NCBI RefSeq assembly: GCF_023078835.1
Contig: NZ_CP090898.1
Location: 1,862,045 to 1,926,044 of the forward strand
Reading direction: 5' to 3'
Origin: Synechococcus sp. NB0720_010
GTDB taxonomy: Bacteria > Cyanobacteriota > Cyanobacteriia > PCC-6307 > Cyanobiaceae
DNA length: 64,000 bases
Under the pieces are notes generated by a model. The model was not told where the DNA came from, searched no databases, and saw only the letters and a program-made list of their open reading frames with translations. Positions 53,758 through 62,825 of this stretch are shown in pieces; positions within the stretch are counted from its first letter, which is position 1, and each line of letters begins with the position of its first letter. The position numbers and the translations under genes are program-made.

Positions 53758-55233
53758 GTGCGGGTCGCCATCGTGGGTGCGGGTCTGGCCGGATTGGCGG
53801 CGGCGGTGGATCTGGTGGAGGCTGGCCACCAGGTGGACCTCTATGAGGCGCGCCCGTTCATGGGCGGCAAGGTCGGCAGCTGGGTGGATGACGGCGGCAA
53901 CCACATTGAGATGGGCCTGCACGTCTTCTTCTTTAACTACGCCAATCTCTTCGCCCTGCTGCGCAAGGTGGGGGCGATCGACAATCTGCTGCCCAAGGAC
54001 CACACCCACCTGTTCGTCAATTCGGGTGGGGATCTGCGGGAGCTGGATTTCCGCTTTGCCCTCGGCGCGCCCTTCAATGGCCTGAAGGCCTTCTTCACCA
54101 CGCCGCAGCTCGACTGGCTGGACAAGCTGCGCAATGCCCTGGCCCTGGGCACCAGCCCGATCGTCCGCGGCCTGGTGGATTACGAGGGGGCGATGAAGGT
54201 GATTCGCGACCTCGATCGCATCAGCTTCCAGCAGTGGTTCCTGGGCCATGGCGGCAGCGAGCAGAGCATTCGCCGGATGTGGAATCCGATCGCCTATGCC
54301 CTGGGCTTCATCGACTGTGAGGCGATCTCGGCCCGCTGCATGCTGACCATCTTCATGATGTTCGCGGCCAAAACCGAGGCCTCCAAGCTCAACCTGCTCA
54401 AGGGCTCGCCCCACCGCTGGCTCACCGGCCCGATCCTCGAGTACATCCAGGAGCGGGGCGCGCGTTTGCATCTGCGCCACCGGGTGACCGAGGTCCAGTT
54501 TGAAGAGGTCGCCGGCGAGACCCGCGTTACCGGCTTGACCCTCGGCACCCCTGACGGTGATCTCAAGGTCGAGGCCGACACCTACCTGGCGGCCTGCGAT
54601 GTCCCTGGTATTCAGCGGATGGTGCCTGAGTCCTGGCGCCGTTGGCCTCTGTTCGACAACCTCTACAAGCTCGAGGCGGTGCCGGTCGCCACGGTTCAAC
54701 TCCGCTACGACGGCTGGGTGACCGAACTGGGTGATTCCCCCATGGCCGAGGCCGCCCGCCGGGATGTGGCCCGTCCCGCCGGTTTGGACAACCTGCTCTA
54801 CACAGCGGATGCGGACTTCAGCTGCTTCGCCGACCTGGCCCTGGCCAGTCCGGTGGATTACCGCAAGGAGGGGGTGGGTTCCCTGCTGCAGTGCGTCCTG
54901 ACCCCCGGCGATCCCTGGATTCCCAAGAAAACAGAGGAGATCGTCGCGGCGACCGACGCCCAGGTCCGGCGCCTGTTCCCCTCGGCTAAAAACCTGAACC
55001 TGGTCTGGAGCAACGTCGTCAAGTTGGCCCAGTCCCTCTACCGCGAGGCCCCGGGGATGGAGCCCTACCGCCCGGACCAGAGCACGCCGGTCACCAACTT
55101 CTTCATGGCCGGTAGTTACACCAAGCAGGACTACATCGATTCGATGGAAGGCGCCACCATGAGTGGGCGTCTTGCCGCTGCCGCGATCCTGGGTCGTCAG
55201 GCGGAGCTGGCCACCAATGCATCCGTTGCCTAG
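53758..55233 (+). CDS. crtQ: Zeta-carotene desaturase (CrtQ/ZDS)
   Basis: Plant-type FAD desaturase that turns 9,9'-di-cis-zeta-carotene into prolycopene. It has 491 residues from GTG 53758, where the FAD motif [20 protein letters not shown] begins. ZDS-type marks are [20 protein letters not shown] and the C-terminal [20 protein letters not shown]. It is paralogous to crtP at 3.8 kb but has the ZDS consensus [15 protein letters not shown] rather than [15 protein letters not shown]. It is followed by an SRPBCC gene 5 bp later. Confidence 0.95.
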   Translation: MRVAIVGAGLAGLAAAVDLVEAGHQVDLYEARPFMGGKVGSWVDDGGNHIEMGLHVFFFNYANLFALLRKVGAIDNLLPKDHTHLFVNSGGDLRELDFRFALGAPFNGLKAFFTTPQLDWLDKLRNALALGTSPIVRGLVDYEGAMKVIRDLDRISFQQWFLGHGGSEQSIRRMWNPIAYALGFIDCEAISARCMLTIFMMFAAKTEASKLNLLKGSPHRWLTGPILEYIQERGARLHLRHRVTEVQFEEVAGETRVTGLTLGTPDGDLKVEADTYLAACDVPGIQRMVPESWRRWPLFDNLYKLEAVPVATVQLRYDGWVTELGDSPMAEAARRDVARPAGLDNLLYTADADFSCFADLALASPVDYRKEGVGSLLQCVLTPGDPWIPKKTEEIVAATDAQVRRLFPSAKNLNLVWSNVVKLAQSLYREAPGMEPYRPDQSTPVTNFFMAGSYTKQDYIDSMEGATMSGRLAAAAILGRQAELATNASVA

Positions 55234-55238
55234 AGACC

Positions 55239-55694
55239 ATGGGCCGTTGGCTTGAACACAGCGTCACCACTGAGGTGAAGGCCCCCGCCGAGCGGGTCTG
55301 GGCGGTCTGGAGTGACCTGGAGGCTATGCCCCGTTGGATGAACTGGATTGAGTCCGTCACCACCGAAGCCGGGGACCCCGATCTCACCGACTGGACCCTG
55401 GCGGCCCAGGGATTTCGCTTCCATTGGAAGGCGCGGATTACCGAGCGCGTGGAGGCCCAGCAGCTCCATTGGGAATCCGTCGGCGGCCTGCCCACCAAGG
55501 GGGCCGTTCGCTTCTATCCCCAGGGCGGCGAGACCACGGCCGTGAAGCTCAGCGTCAGTTACGAGCTGCCGGGGGTGTTGGCGCCGCTGATGGATGCCTC
55601 CATCCTGGGGGGGATCGTGACCAAGGAGCTCCAGGCCAACCTGGATCGCTTCCGCGATCTCGTCCAGAGCGGCTATGGCCAAGAGGCGCACTAA
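55239..55694 (+). CDS. SRPBCC/START-like cyclase-dehydrase family protein
   Basis: A 151-residue helix-grip protein. It opens LEHSVTTEVKAPAERVWAVW and has DLEAMPRWMNWIESVTTE, typical of the Polyketide_cyc family, and a long C-terminal helix. Such proteins bind hydrophobic ligands. Directly following crtQ, it could bind a carotenoid or lipid, but that is inference. Its 3' end overlaps the lipoprotein gene by 20 bp. Confidence 0.82.
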   Translation: MGRWLEHSVTTEVKAPAERVWAVWSDLEAMPRWMNWIESVTTEAGDPDLTDWTLAAQGFRFHWKARITERVEAQQLHWESVGGLPTKGAVRFYPQGGETTAVKLSVSYELPGVLAPLMDASILGGIVTKELQANLDRFRDLVQSGYGQEAH

Positions 55695-56175
55695 CCCACT
55701 GACTGCGGTCCTGCCTGTGCTGCTGGCTTTGGCGGCCTGCGGCACAGGTGAGAGCAGCACGGCGCCCTCTGCCCCGGGAACGGCGATTCCCCCCGCCCGC
55801 GCCTCAGAGCCGACGCCGCTCACCCCATCGCCGGGCTTCATCGCGATGCCGAGCGCCCAGCAGGTGGTTCAGGCCCAACCCCATGGCCGCATTGACCCCT
55901 TCGCGCCGGTCACGGCTGCGCCGGCGAGCACCCCAAGCGAGACCCCCGAGGCGGATCTGCAGCTCACGGGCCTGATCGGCAGTGGCCGCAGCGCCCAGGC
56001 CTTGGTCTCCCTAGGTGGCCAGAGCGGCACGGTCTGTATCGGCCGCCAGGGCCTCTGCCCGGGCTCCGGTCTGCCGGCCCTGCTGCCCCCGGGCTGGACC
56101 GTGACGGGTATTGATTTAGGGCGCGGTCAGCTGCGCCTGAACCAGGCCGGTCAGCAGCGGGTGCTCAGTCTTTAA
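55675..56175 (+). CDS. Probable lipoprotein of unknown function
   Basis: A 166-residue protein. An N-terminal signal with lipobox LLALAAC (Cys about residue 22) would anchor it to a membrane. A Pro/Ser/Thr-rich linker follows (about 25-65). The HGRIDPFAPV motif and a small C-terminal beta domain with two cysteines (TVCIGRQGLC) remain. The DPFxP motif recalls PilP-type pilus lipoproteins, but similarity elsewhere is not evident. It converges on hemD with an 11-bp overlap. Confidence 0.65.
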   Translation: MAKRRTNPLTAVLPVLLALAACGTGESSTAPSAPGTAIPPARASEPTPLTPSPGFIAMPSAQQVVQAQPHGRIDPFAPVTAAPASTPSETPEADLQLTGLIGSGRSAQALVSLGGQSGTVCIGRQGLCPGSGLPALLPPGWTVTGIDLGRGQLRLNQAGQQRVLSL

Positions 56176-56950
56176 GGGCGAGGGAACAGGCGGCCACGAG
56201 CCCATCGAGGTCATGGGGGTTGGCCTCCGCATCAACGCGCCCCAGGAGCGCCTGGAGTGTTTTTGAGGTTTGCGGGCCAATCGAAATCAGTCGCACCCGC
56301 TCCAGCGGCTCCCTCCAGTTCTCGCCGAACTGCTGCTCCAGCAGTTGGATGGTGTGTTGCACGGTCTTGCCGCTGCTGAAGGTGATGGCATCGACTCGTC
56401 CCTCGGCCAGGGCCGTGGCGGTGGCCGCAGGCAGCGCTTCGGGGCAGCGCGATTCGTAGGCCGCCACTTCCACCACCCGTGCTCCGGCCTCGCCAAAGGC
56501 TTCCGCCAGCAGGGTCCGTCCACCGCTCTGGACCCGCGGCAGCAGCAGCCGGAGGCCCCAGCCGGAGACAGGGAAATGCTCAATCAGGCTGTCGGCGACG
56601 AAGGCCGGCGGCACGAAATCAGCGGCCGCCCCCAGCTCATCGAGGCGCGCCGCTGTTTTGCGGCCGACCGCGGCGATCTTGAGGCTGCTGGGCCGCCGGG
56701 CCAGGCTGCTGCCCTGGCGCTGCAGCCGCTGCTCCACGGCATCGACCCCATTGCTGCTGGAGACGATCAGCCAGTGGAACTCCTCGAGCTCCGCCAGGGC
56801 GTCATCGAGGGGGCCCCACTCATCGGGTGGGCCAATCACCAGGGCAGGGAGATCGAGGACGCTGGCTCCCGCCTGCTCGAAGAGCTGCCGGGCCGTCCCC
56901 AGTTGCTGCTCAGCCCGAGTGACCGCGATGGTGCGTCCCTGGAGCGCCAT
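56165..56950 (-). CDS. hemD: Uroporphyrinogen-III synthase
   Basis: Closes and inverts ring D of hydroxymethylbilane on the way to haem, chlorophyll and phycobilins. It has 261 residues. It begins LQGRTIAVTRAEQQLGTARQ, has IVSSSNGVDAVEQRLQ in the middle, and the late motif AITFSSGKTVQHTIQLLEQQ and LISIGPQTSKTLQALLG. These are the weak but typical HemD landmarks. It follows the TPR glycosyltransferase by 3 bp. Confidence 0.9.
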   Translation of the reverse strand: MALQGRTIAVTRAEQQLGTARQLFEQAGASVLDLPALVIGPPDEWGPLDDALAELEEFHWLIVSSSNGVDAVEQRLQRQGSSLARRPSSLKIAAVGRKTAARLDELGAAADFVPPAFVADSLIEHFPVSGWGLRLLLPRVQSGGRTLLAEAFGEAGARVVEVAAYESRCPEALPAATATALAEGRVDAITFSSGKTVQHTIQLLEQQFGENWREPLERVRLISIGPQTSKTLQALLGRVDAEANPHDLDGLVAACSLALKD

Positions 56951-56953
56951 CCC

Positions 56954-58147
56954 TCAGCCCTCGAGCTTGACCAGTTCTCCGGCTTGCTTGTGCAGCCGCT
57001 GGGCCTCCTGGGTGCGTCCCTGGTCAATCAGCAGTTGGATCGCCTCACGGAAGCTGCCGCGGGAACCATCGATGTCGCCGCCCAGCAAGAGGGCGACGGC
57101 CAGGTTCTGGTGGGTTTCGGCATGGCCGGGATTGACCCGTTTGGCTTCGCGGTAGGCCTCCAGGGCCCCGGCGAGATTGCCCTGTTTGCGGCGGATCAGG
57201 CCGAGGTTGTACCAGCCCAGTCCGATCTCAGGGGCGACGCGGGTGGCGCGGGCGCTGAGGGCTTCCGCCTCCTCCAGCTGTCCGAGCTGCAGCAGCAGGG
57301 CCGACAGGTTCAGCTGGGCCGCCAGGTTCAGCCGCGGTGCCAGGGGGATCTCCAGGGCTTGGCGGTAGTAGCGCTCCGCTTGCTGGGGGTCGCGGCTGGC
57401 TTCCGCGAGGGCCAGGTGCAGCAGCAGCTCGTAGCGCTCCGGTTGGGCTTCGCTTGGGCAGTTCGCCAGGCCCTCCTGCAGCAGCTTCAGGCCCCGCTCG
57501 AGGTTGCCTTCGGCGACCTCCAGGCTGCCCAACTTGGCGCAGGCATAGGGGTCGCCGGGACGGCTCTGCAGCTCGGCCTCCATCGCCTGGCGCAACCGCT
57601 CGGGTTTGTTGCCTTGAGCCAAGAGCTCTGGGCGGTAGCCGTCGTGATCGATGGCGGGCTCGGAGCAGTCGGCGATGCGCCACTGCGGCTCTTCCTTGAG
57701 CAGTTCTGCCACGCTGTCGTCAATCATCGAGTGATAGGCCCGGCTCCAGCAGATGCGCGGATGGCGGCGGAAGAGCCGACTGACGTTGGAGTAGGGCGAC
57801 TGGATCGCGCCGCGCTCATGGCGCAGCAGGTTGATCACCAGCACATCCGGTTGCGCCATGAGGGCCCGCAGGGGCTTCCAGGCCTCCGGTTTGAGCCGTT
57901 CATCGGCGTCCAGCACCAGCACCCAGTCGCCTTGCACCATCTCGAGCGCTTGGTTGCGGGCGGGGGCAAAGTCCCCGGGCCACTCGATCGCCTCCACCCG
58001 GGCACCGGCGGCCTGGGCCAAGGCGACGGTGTTGTCCTTGGAGCCGGTGTCCACCACCACCAGCTCATCGGCAAAGCCTTGGACGGACCGCAGGCAGTCC
58101 TCGATTTGTCCGGCTTCATCCCGAACGATCATCGAGAGGCTGAGCAT
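56954..58147 (-). CDS. Family 2 glycosyltransferase with TPR repeats
   Basis: A 397-residue protein. The N-terminal GT2 domain (about 1-190) has LSMIVRDEAGQIEDCLRSVQ, the DxD-type site GDWVLVLDADERLKPEAW, and FAPARNQALEMVQ. The C-terminal half holds TPRs (PYACAKLGSLEVAEGNLERG, LGWYNLGLIRRKQGNLAGAL, HAETHQNLAVALLLGGDIDG). Its acceptor is unknown; cytoplasmic protein or envelope glycan are both possible. Confidence 0.87.
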   Translation of the reverse strand: MLSLSMIVRDEAGQIEDCLRSVQGFADELVVVDTGSKDNTVALAQAAGARVEAIEWPGDFAPARNQALEMVQGDWVLVLDADERLKPEAWKPLRALMAQPDVLVINLLRHERGAIQSPYSNVSRLFRRHPRICWSRAYHSMIDDSVAELLKEEPQWRIADCSEPAIDHDGYRPELLAQGNKPERLRQAMEAELQSRPGDPYACAKLGSLEVAEGNLERGLKLLQEGLANCPSEAQPERYELLLHLALAEASRDPQQAERYYRQALEIPLAPRLNLAAQLNLSALLLQLGQLEEAEALSARATRVAPEIGLGWYNLGLIRRKQGNLAGALEAYREAKRVNPGHAETHQNLAVALLLGGDIDGSRGSFREAIQLLIDQGRTQEAQRLHKQAGELVKLEG

Positions 58148-58200
58148 GGTGGGTGCCGGCGGCCGCAGAAGACGGCCCGAGGCTAGTGGCAGTGGCTCGC

Positions 58201-59790
58201 TTAGTCGGTAAAGCCGCCCTCCAGCGCCGCCTCGGGCAACCCCAGGGCCGCGAGCACCTGAGCCTGGGCCTGGGGCATCTGCGCCGGGCTGTAGGCGGCG
58301 GGTAGATCCGGCGGCAGGAGGTGTTCGAGGGCCTGCCAGAGGTAGGGACTGCCGTAGACCGCCAGAGCAGCCAGGCGCTGGGCCGCCAGCAGTTGTCGCA
58401 CCACCTGGGGCCAGGGTTCATCGCCGCCGGCACTGCCGCGGAAGGGATTCCCCCGCACCAGCAGTTGCAGCAGGACCGGGCCGTCCGGCAGGCGATCCAA
58501 AGCCAGAGGTGCCTCGGGGTCTGGGTTCCAGGGGCTGGGGCTACGGGCGTCGATCAGCCGTGCCTCGTAGCCAAGGGCGGCGGGCCGCAGCAGGGCCGGG
58601 GCCACCAGGGGCAGCTGCGGCGCGTTGAGTTGGTTGTCCAGTCGGATCAGGTTCAGCCCCGGTCCGGGGGGCAGCTGGCCCGGTCCTTGGCGAATCAGGC
58701 TGAGGGCAAGCAGTTCAGCGCTCAGCTGCCGCTCGCCCGGGCTGATCAGCTGCTCCAGCGGTTCCTGGGCAGGCGAGCAGCGGGCCAGGGCCTCCCGGCG
58801 TCGCTGGAGGCTGGCGTCCACGTGCGCTTGGCTGATCCGGCCGCTCTGGACCGCGTCGACCAGTCCATCGAGCGCCTCCTGGGCATTGGCGGGCATCAGG
58901 ATCAGATCAGCCCCCGCTTCAAAGGCCAGAACGGCCGCTTCGGCGCTGCCGTGGTGCTGGCTGATCGCCTCCATCACCAGCGCGTCGGTTACCACCAGGC
59001 CTTGGAAGCCCAGGTCCCCCCGCAGCAGCTGAGTCAGGACGGCCTTAGACAGGGTGGCCGGGCGCTTCGGGTCCAGGGCCGGCAGGCGCAGGTGGGCGGT
59101 CATGACCGAGGCGACCCCAGCGGCAATCGCCTGTTGAAACGGCGGGAGTTCGATCTGATCCAGCCGCCCTCGGTCGTGGGGCAGCTCGGGTAATTCCAGG
59201 TGGGAGTCGCAGCTGGTGTCGCCATGGCCGGGGAAGTGCTTGGCGCAGGCCAGTACCCCTTCGTCCTGGCAGCCCCGCACAAACGCCGCCGCCAGGGCCC
59301 CGGCCGTGCGCGCTGTTTCCCCCCAGGCCCGCACGTTGATGACCGGGTTGCTTGGGTTGTTGTTGACGTCGCAGACCGGCCCCAGGACCCAGTTCAACCC
59401 CAGCAGTCGCGCCTGCCGGCCGGTGCAGCGGCCGTAGCCCTCGGCCAGGGCCTCGGCCCGTTGCGGCTTCCGCTGATGCAGCCCACCCAGGGCCAGGGGA
59501 GGAGCGAGCCAACTGGCCCCTTCAAAGCGCTGGCCGACCCCCTCCTCCACATCGGCGCAGAGCAGCAGGGGTTCGGCGGCCCAGCCTTGAAGTTGCTCAC
59601 AGCGCAGCCGCAGCTCTTCGGCGCTGCCCCCCAGCAGGATCACCCCGCCAACGCCTTCACCCAGGAGCTGGCGCAGTTCTGCGTTGCTCAGTTCCCAGCG
59701 GGGATAGCGGCGTTGATGGTCCCGGGCATGGCCGCTGCCGCGAACCACCAGCAGGCTCGCCAGCTGCCGCCGGAGCTCAGAAGCCTCCAT
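58201..59790 (-). CDS. nagZ: Beta-N-acetylhexosaminidase, GH3 (NagZ-like)
   Basis: Family 3 glycoside hydrolase of peptidoglycan recycling. It has 529 residues. The NagZ motif is [20 protein letters not shown], with the catalytic His/Asp loop, and the nucleophile Asp lies in [18 protein letters not shown]. The C-terminal 190 residues form a second, less conserved domain, longer than in proteobacterial NagZ. It overlaps rbfA by 14 bp. Confidence 0.88.
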   Translation of the reverse strand: MEASELRRQLASLLVVRGSGHARDHQRRYPRWELSNAELRQLLGEGVGGVILLGGSAEELRLRCEQLQGWAAEPLLLCADVEEGVGQRFEGASWLAPPLALGGLHQRKPQRAEALAEGYGRCTGRQARLLGLNWVLGPVCDVNNNPSNPVINVRAWGETARTAGALAAAFVRGCQDEGVLACAKHFPGHGDTSCDSHLELPELPHDRGRLDQIELPPFQQAIAAGVASVMTAHLRLPALDPKRPATLSKAVLTQLLRGDLGFQGLVVTDALVMEAISQHHGSAEAAVLAFEAGADLILMPANAQEALDGLVDAVQSGRISQAHVDASLQRRREALARCSPAQEPLEQLISPGERQLSAELLALSLIRQGPGQLPPGPGLNLIRLDNQLNAPQLPLVAPALLRPAALGYEARLIDARSPSPWNPDPEAPLALDRLPDGPVLLQLLVRGNPFRGSAGGDEPWPQVVRQLLAAQRLAALAVYGSPYLWQALEHLLPPDLPAAYSPAQMPQAQAQVLAALGLPEAALEGGFTD

Positions 59791-60187
59791 CCTCCTGTTG
59801 GCCGGTGCCTTCAGGAACCTCGCCGCGCTCTTGGCGCTTCTCCTCGAGTTGGTTGAGCAGACCGAGCACCGAGGTGCCCTTTTCGATGCCGCGATCCAAC
59901 TGGAAGATCACCTCTGGGGTGCGGCGCATGTTCAGGCGACGGCCGAGCTCCCCTTTGACGTAGTTCGAAGCCGAGCGCAGGCCCTCGAGGGCTTGCTGCT
60001 GCACCTCGGCGCTGCCGTAGACGCTGACAAAAATCTTGCAGTGCTGGAGATCGCCGGCGACATCCACATTGGTGATGCTCACCATCCCCAGGCTGACCCG
60101 CTCGTCCTTGATGCCGGTGACGAGGAGTTCACTGACCTCCCGCCGGATCAGAGCGGCCACGCGTTCTACGCGACGACCTTGCGCCAT
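59777..60187 (-). CDS. rbfA: Ribosome-binding factor A
   Basis: 30S maturation factor. It has 136 residues. The KH-type fold is marked by [40 protein letters not shown] and [20 protein letters not shown]. It lies two bases behind the ycf33 gene and overlaps nagZ, in one leftward operon. Confidence 0.95.
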   Translation of the reverse strand: MAQGRRVERVAALIRREVSELLVTGIKDERVSLGMVSITNVDVAGDLQHCKIFVSVYGSAEVQQQALEGLRSASNYVKGELGRRLNMRRTPEVIFQLDRGIEKGTSVLGLLNQLEEKRQERGEVPEGTGQQEDGGF

Positions 60188-60189
60188 GG

Positions 60190-60396
60190 CTATGCGATGA
60201 CCTCTGGAGTCACCATGGCACGCAGGATCAGGGTCAGGCTCAGCAGACCGCTCACCAGGGCGCCGATCAGGGCGACGGCTGTCACGGGATTGCTGCGGCG
60301 CTGGGCCAGGGGTTCCAGGACGGAGTTGGCGACGCCAAGCCCGAACGCGATCAGATAGCGCGGGTAGCGCGTGACGTTCAGAAAAAAGTCCCGCAT
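60190..60396 (-). CDS. ycf33: Ycf33 / DUF751 family membrane protein
   Basis: A 68-residue protein from ATG 60396. The opening [20 protein letters not shown] is the DUF751/Ycf33 consensus. One helix at about 13-30 and a second at about 40-60 are likely. Function unknown; it is kept in plastids and cyanobacteria, and Ycf33 has been discussed in cyclic electron flow. The longer open frame to 60450 lacks conservation. Confidence 0.88.
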   Translation of the reverse strand: MRDFFLNVTRYPRYLIAFGLGVANSVLEPLAQRRSNPVTAVALIGALVSGLLSLTLILRAMVTPEVIA

Positions 60397-60476
60397 GGGG
60401 GCTGGGGCGCTGATCAAAGAGTGCTGGCTACTCTGCCGCCAAAGGGGCACTCGCTGCCGCGCGATCCGATCGATTG

Positions 60477-61187
60477 ATGCTGGAGCTCCATCAGTTCCGC
60501 CATTCCGCCTTCTGCGAGAAGGTCCGTTTGCTGCTCGCCTTCAAGCAGCTGAGCTTCACCCCCATTGAGGTCACGCCCGGTGTTGGTCAGGTGGACCTCT
60601 ACCGGCTGTCGGGGCAGCGCCAGGTGCCGGTCCTGGTGGATGGCAGTGAAGTGATTGCCGATTCCACGGCCATCGCCCTGCACCTGGAGCAGAAGCACCC
60701 CGATCCGGCGCTGCTGCCCAGTGATCCGGCCCAGCGGGCCCAGGTGATGCTGCTGGAGGACTGGGCCGACACGGCCCTCGCGGCAGGTGCGCGCATGGCC
60801 CTGGTGCAGGCCGCCGCCATCGATCCGGTGCTCCGCGATGGCCTGCTGCCGGAGGCCACCCCGTCGCCCTTGCGTTCCTTGGTGGGTGCCCTGCCGGGCG
60901 GGGTGCTGAGCGGTGTGGGTCAGGTGCTCGATCAGCAGGTGCTGCAGCAACTGCGCAGCAGCCTTGAGCAGCTCACGGCCCTGGTGCAGGCCCAGCCCTA
61001 CCTGGTGGGTGATCAGCTGAGCCTGGCCGATCTGGCCGTGATCGCCCAGCTGTCCTTGATCAAGTTCCCCAGCTCCGCCGGGAGCCCCCTGGCGGGACGC
61101 GGGGTGGCGGGGCTGGCCGACGATCCCCGTCTGGAATCCCTCTGGCTCTGGCGCGATCGCCTCGGCCTGCAGCTGGGACGTCCCTAG
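60477..61187 (+). CDS. Glutathione S-transferase family protein
   Basis: A 236-residue protein from ATG 60477. The N-terminal thioredoxin-like domain begins LELHQFRHSAFCEKVRLLLA (Ser and Cys near the active position) and has the cis-Pro in GQRQVPVLVDGSEVIADSTA. The C-terminal helical domain has YLVGDQLSLADLAVIAQLSL, the GST N-capping motif. Substrate unknown. It overlaps the next gene on the other strand by four bases. Confidence 0.88.
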   Translation: MLELHQFRHSAFCEKVRLLLAFKQLSFTPIEVTPGVGQVDLYRLSGQRQVPVLVDGSEVIADSTAIALHLEQKHPDPALLPSDPAQRAQVMLLEDWADTALAAGARMALVQAAAIDPVLRDGLLPEATPSPLRSLVGALPGGVLSGVGQVLDQQVLQQLRSSLEQLTALVQAQPYLVGDQLSLADLAVIAQLSLIKFPSSAGSPLAGRGVAGLADDPRLESLWLWRDRLGLQLGRP

Positions 61188-61828
61188 GGCTGGCGCTCGA
61201 GCAGCAGCGTTCCACTCCAGCTGCGCTGGGCCTCGGCCCGGAGGCCATCGGCGGGGGAGCCGTAGCTGACCTGCCATTGCCTGGCTTCGATGCGATCGGC
61301 ATCGATCCGGGCGTAGCGGCTGAGGGTCTCCACTTGGCTGACCCGCGGGTCGCCGGGGCCATGCAGCACCTGCAGGCTGAGTTCATCCGCCAGAAACTGC
61401 TCCTGGGGTTGCTGCTCGCTGCGGCGGCCGATGACGGTGGACTCCAACGACTGATCCCCGCTCAAATCCGCCAATTGACGGTTGGGGTTCTGCGGATCGT
61501 TGCGAACCCGCTGCAGCTGATCGCCCAGCAGGGCGCGACCGACGGACCCGGCATTGAAGGCGCGATCGCCAACGATCCGCCCGGCGTCATCTTTGACGAA
61601 GCGCACGGCGTACTGAATCTCAGGCTCCGCGCCGCTGAGATCGCGGCTGGTGGCGCTCCAGTCCCCTTCAAACCAGGCGGGGTAGATCAGATCGCGTCGC
61701 CCAGGCCGCGGCAGCGGCGCCGGCAGACTCCACTGCGGCCAGTTCTCCAGGCGTTGTTCCAGGGTTGAGGCCGCCACAGCGGGGAGGCTTCCGCTCAGCA
61801 GCACCAGCAGGATCAGGGCGAGCGGCAT
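61184..61828 (-). CDS. Exported protein of unknown function (DUF6816-like)
   Basis: A 214-residue protein with a signal peptide (about 1-20, LALILLVLLSGSLPAVAA). The mature part has YPAWFEGDWSATSRDLSGAE and VRFVKDDAGRIVGDRAFNAG, then a probable beta-barrel lipocalin-like fold. I believe it belongs to a cyanobacterial/plastid lumen family but cannot name it with certainty. It probably acts in the thylakoid lumen or periplasm. Confidence 0.7.
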   Translation of the reverse strand: MPLALILLVLLSGSLPAVAASTLEQRLENWPQWSLPAPLPRPGRRDLIYPAWFEGDWSATSRDLSGAEPEIQYAVRFVKDDAGRIVGDRAFNAGSVGRALLGDQLQRVRNDPQNPNRQLADLSGDQSLESTVIGRRSEQQPQEQFLADELSLQVLHGPGDPRVSQVETLSRYARIDADRIEARQWQVSYGSPADGLRAEAQRSWSGTLLLERQP

Positions 61829-61877
61829 CGCTGGGCACGTGGCAGGCTGCCTTTGATCCTGCCGCCTGGACGGCCTG

Positions 61878-62147
61878 ATGTCCGATCCCCTGATCCGCGA
61901 GCTGGATCACTACGTGGTGCTGGAGCCAGGGGCCCCCCAGCAACTGCTCACAGCCGAGGAGACCTTGGCTTGGTTGGAGCGCCAACTGCACTCCCTCGAG
62001 GCCATTCCCGAGGACCTCTCAGGCCTGGGCTCGACGACGGATCAGGCCCAGCGGCTGCTGGAGACGGCCTGTGAGTTGGAGCTTCAGCCGGGGATCACGG
62101 TGCAGTGGTTTGCGATCCGCCTGGAGCCACCTGGGGCGTCTAGTTAG
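61878..62147 (+). CDS. Chlororespiratory reduction protein 7 (CRR7) homologue
   Basis: An 89-residue protein. The pattern LDHYVVLEPGAPQQLLTAEE, a helical middle (STTDQAQRLLETACELELQP) and ITVQWFAIRLEPP fit the CRR7 family, whose plant member is needed for chloroplast NDH assembly. That fits the other NDH-1 genes in the window. It converges on aroK with a four-base overlap. Confidence 0.85.
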   Translation: MSDPLIRELDHYVVLEPGAPQQLLTAEETLAWLERQLHSLEAIPEDLSGLGSTTDQAQRLLETACELELQPGITVQWFAIRLEPPGASS

Positions 62148-62767
62148 TTGATGGAGGTTCCCACCTCGCCGGCGTCACTGGTGACCTGCAGTTGACCCAG
62201 GGGTGGTGCTGTGCGCTCCTTGATGATCGAGGGCAGCGCCTCAAGGATTTGCTGGGCCACCTGCTCGGCCGGACGTCCGTCCTGAAGGATCTGTAGATCG
62301 GCCTGGGCGTAGAGGGGGCGGCGCTCGGCCATCAGGTTGGCGAGGCGTTCGGCGCGGTCCTCCGCTTCCATCAGGGGCCGGGGAGTTGGGTCGGCCTCGA
62401 GGCGCGCCAGCAGGATCGCGTCGGGGGCATCCAGCCAGATCACGACCCCTTGGTGCAGCTCGCCCCAGTTGGCCGGCTGGGTCACGACACCGCCGCCGGT
62501 TGCCACCACGAGGGAATGCCAGGAGGCGATTTGGTTGAGCACCGCTGACTCCAGGGCGCGAAAGCCAGCCTCGCCCTCGCCGGCGAAAATCTCGGGAATG
62601 GAGCGCCCCGCCACCTGTTCCAGGCTGGTGTCGGCGTCCAGGAAGCGGTAGTCCAGGGCCTCGGCGAGGTGCCGGCCCACGCTGCTTTTGCCGCTGCCCA
62701 TCATCCCCACCAGATAGAGGTTCAGGCCCTCCAGTCGCTGCCGCAGCTGGACTCGGGTGTCCTCCAT
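62144..62767 (-). CDS. aroK: Shikimate kinase
   Basis: Phosphorylates shikimate in chorismate synthesis. It has 207 residues from ATG 62767 (MEDTRVQLRQRLEGLNLYLV). The P-loop is VGMMGSGKSSVGRHLAEAL, the shikimate-binding Asp and Arg are in YRFLDADTSLEQ and AGFRALESAVL, and the GGG loop is VVATGGGVVTQP. An earlier ATG at 62827 would overlap the divergent PTPS start. Confidence 0.94.
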   Translation of the reverse strand: MEDTRVQLRQRLEGLNLYLVGMMGSGKSSVGRHLAEALDYRFLDADTSLEQVAGRSIPEIFAGEGEAGFRALESAVLNQIASWHSLVVATGGGVVTQPANWGELHQGVVIWLDAPDAILLARLEADPTPRPLMEAEDRAERLANLMAERRPLYAQADLQILQDGRPAEQVAQQILEALPSIIKERTAPPLGQLQVTSDAGEVGTSIN

Positions 62768-62825
62768 CGGTTCGCCATCGCAAGCACCAACATTCTTAAG
62801 ATGCGACCAACCGTTACTCGCTGTC

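Noticed and set aside
56270-58186. A 638-codon plus-strand frame opposite hemD and the TPR glycosyltransferase.
   Set aside because: No domain is seen, the composition is antisense-like, and both opposite genes have clear family motifs.
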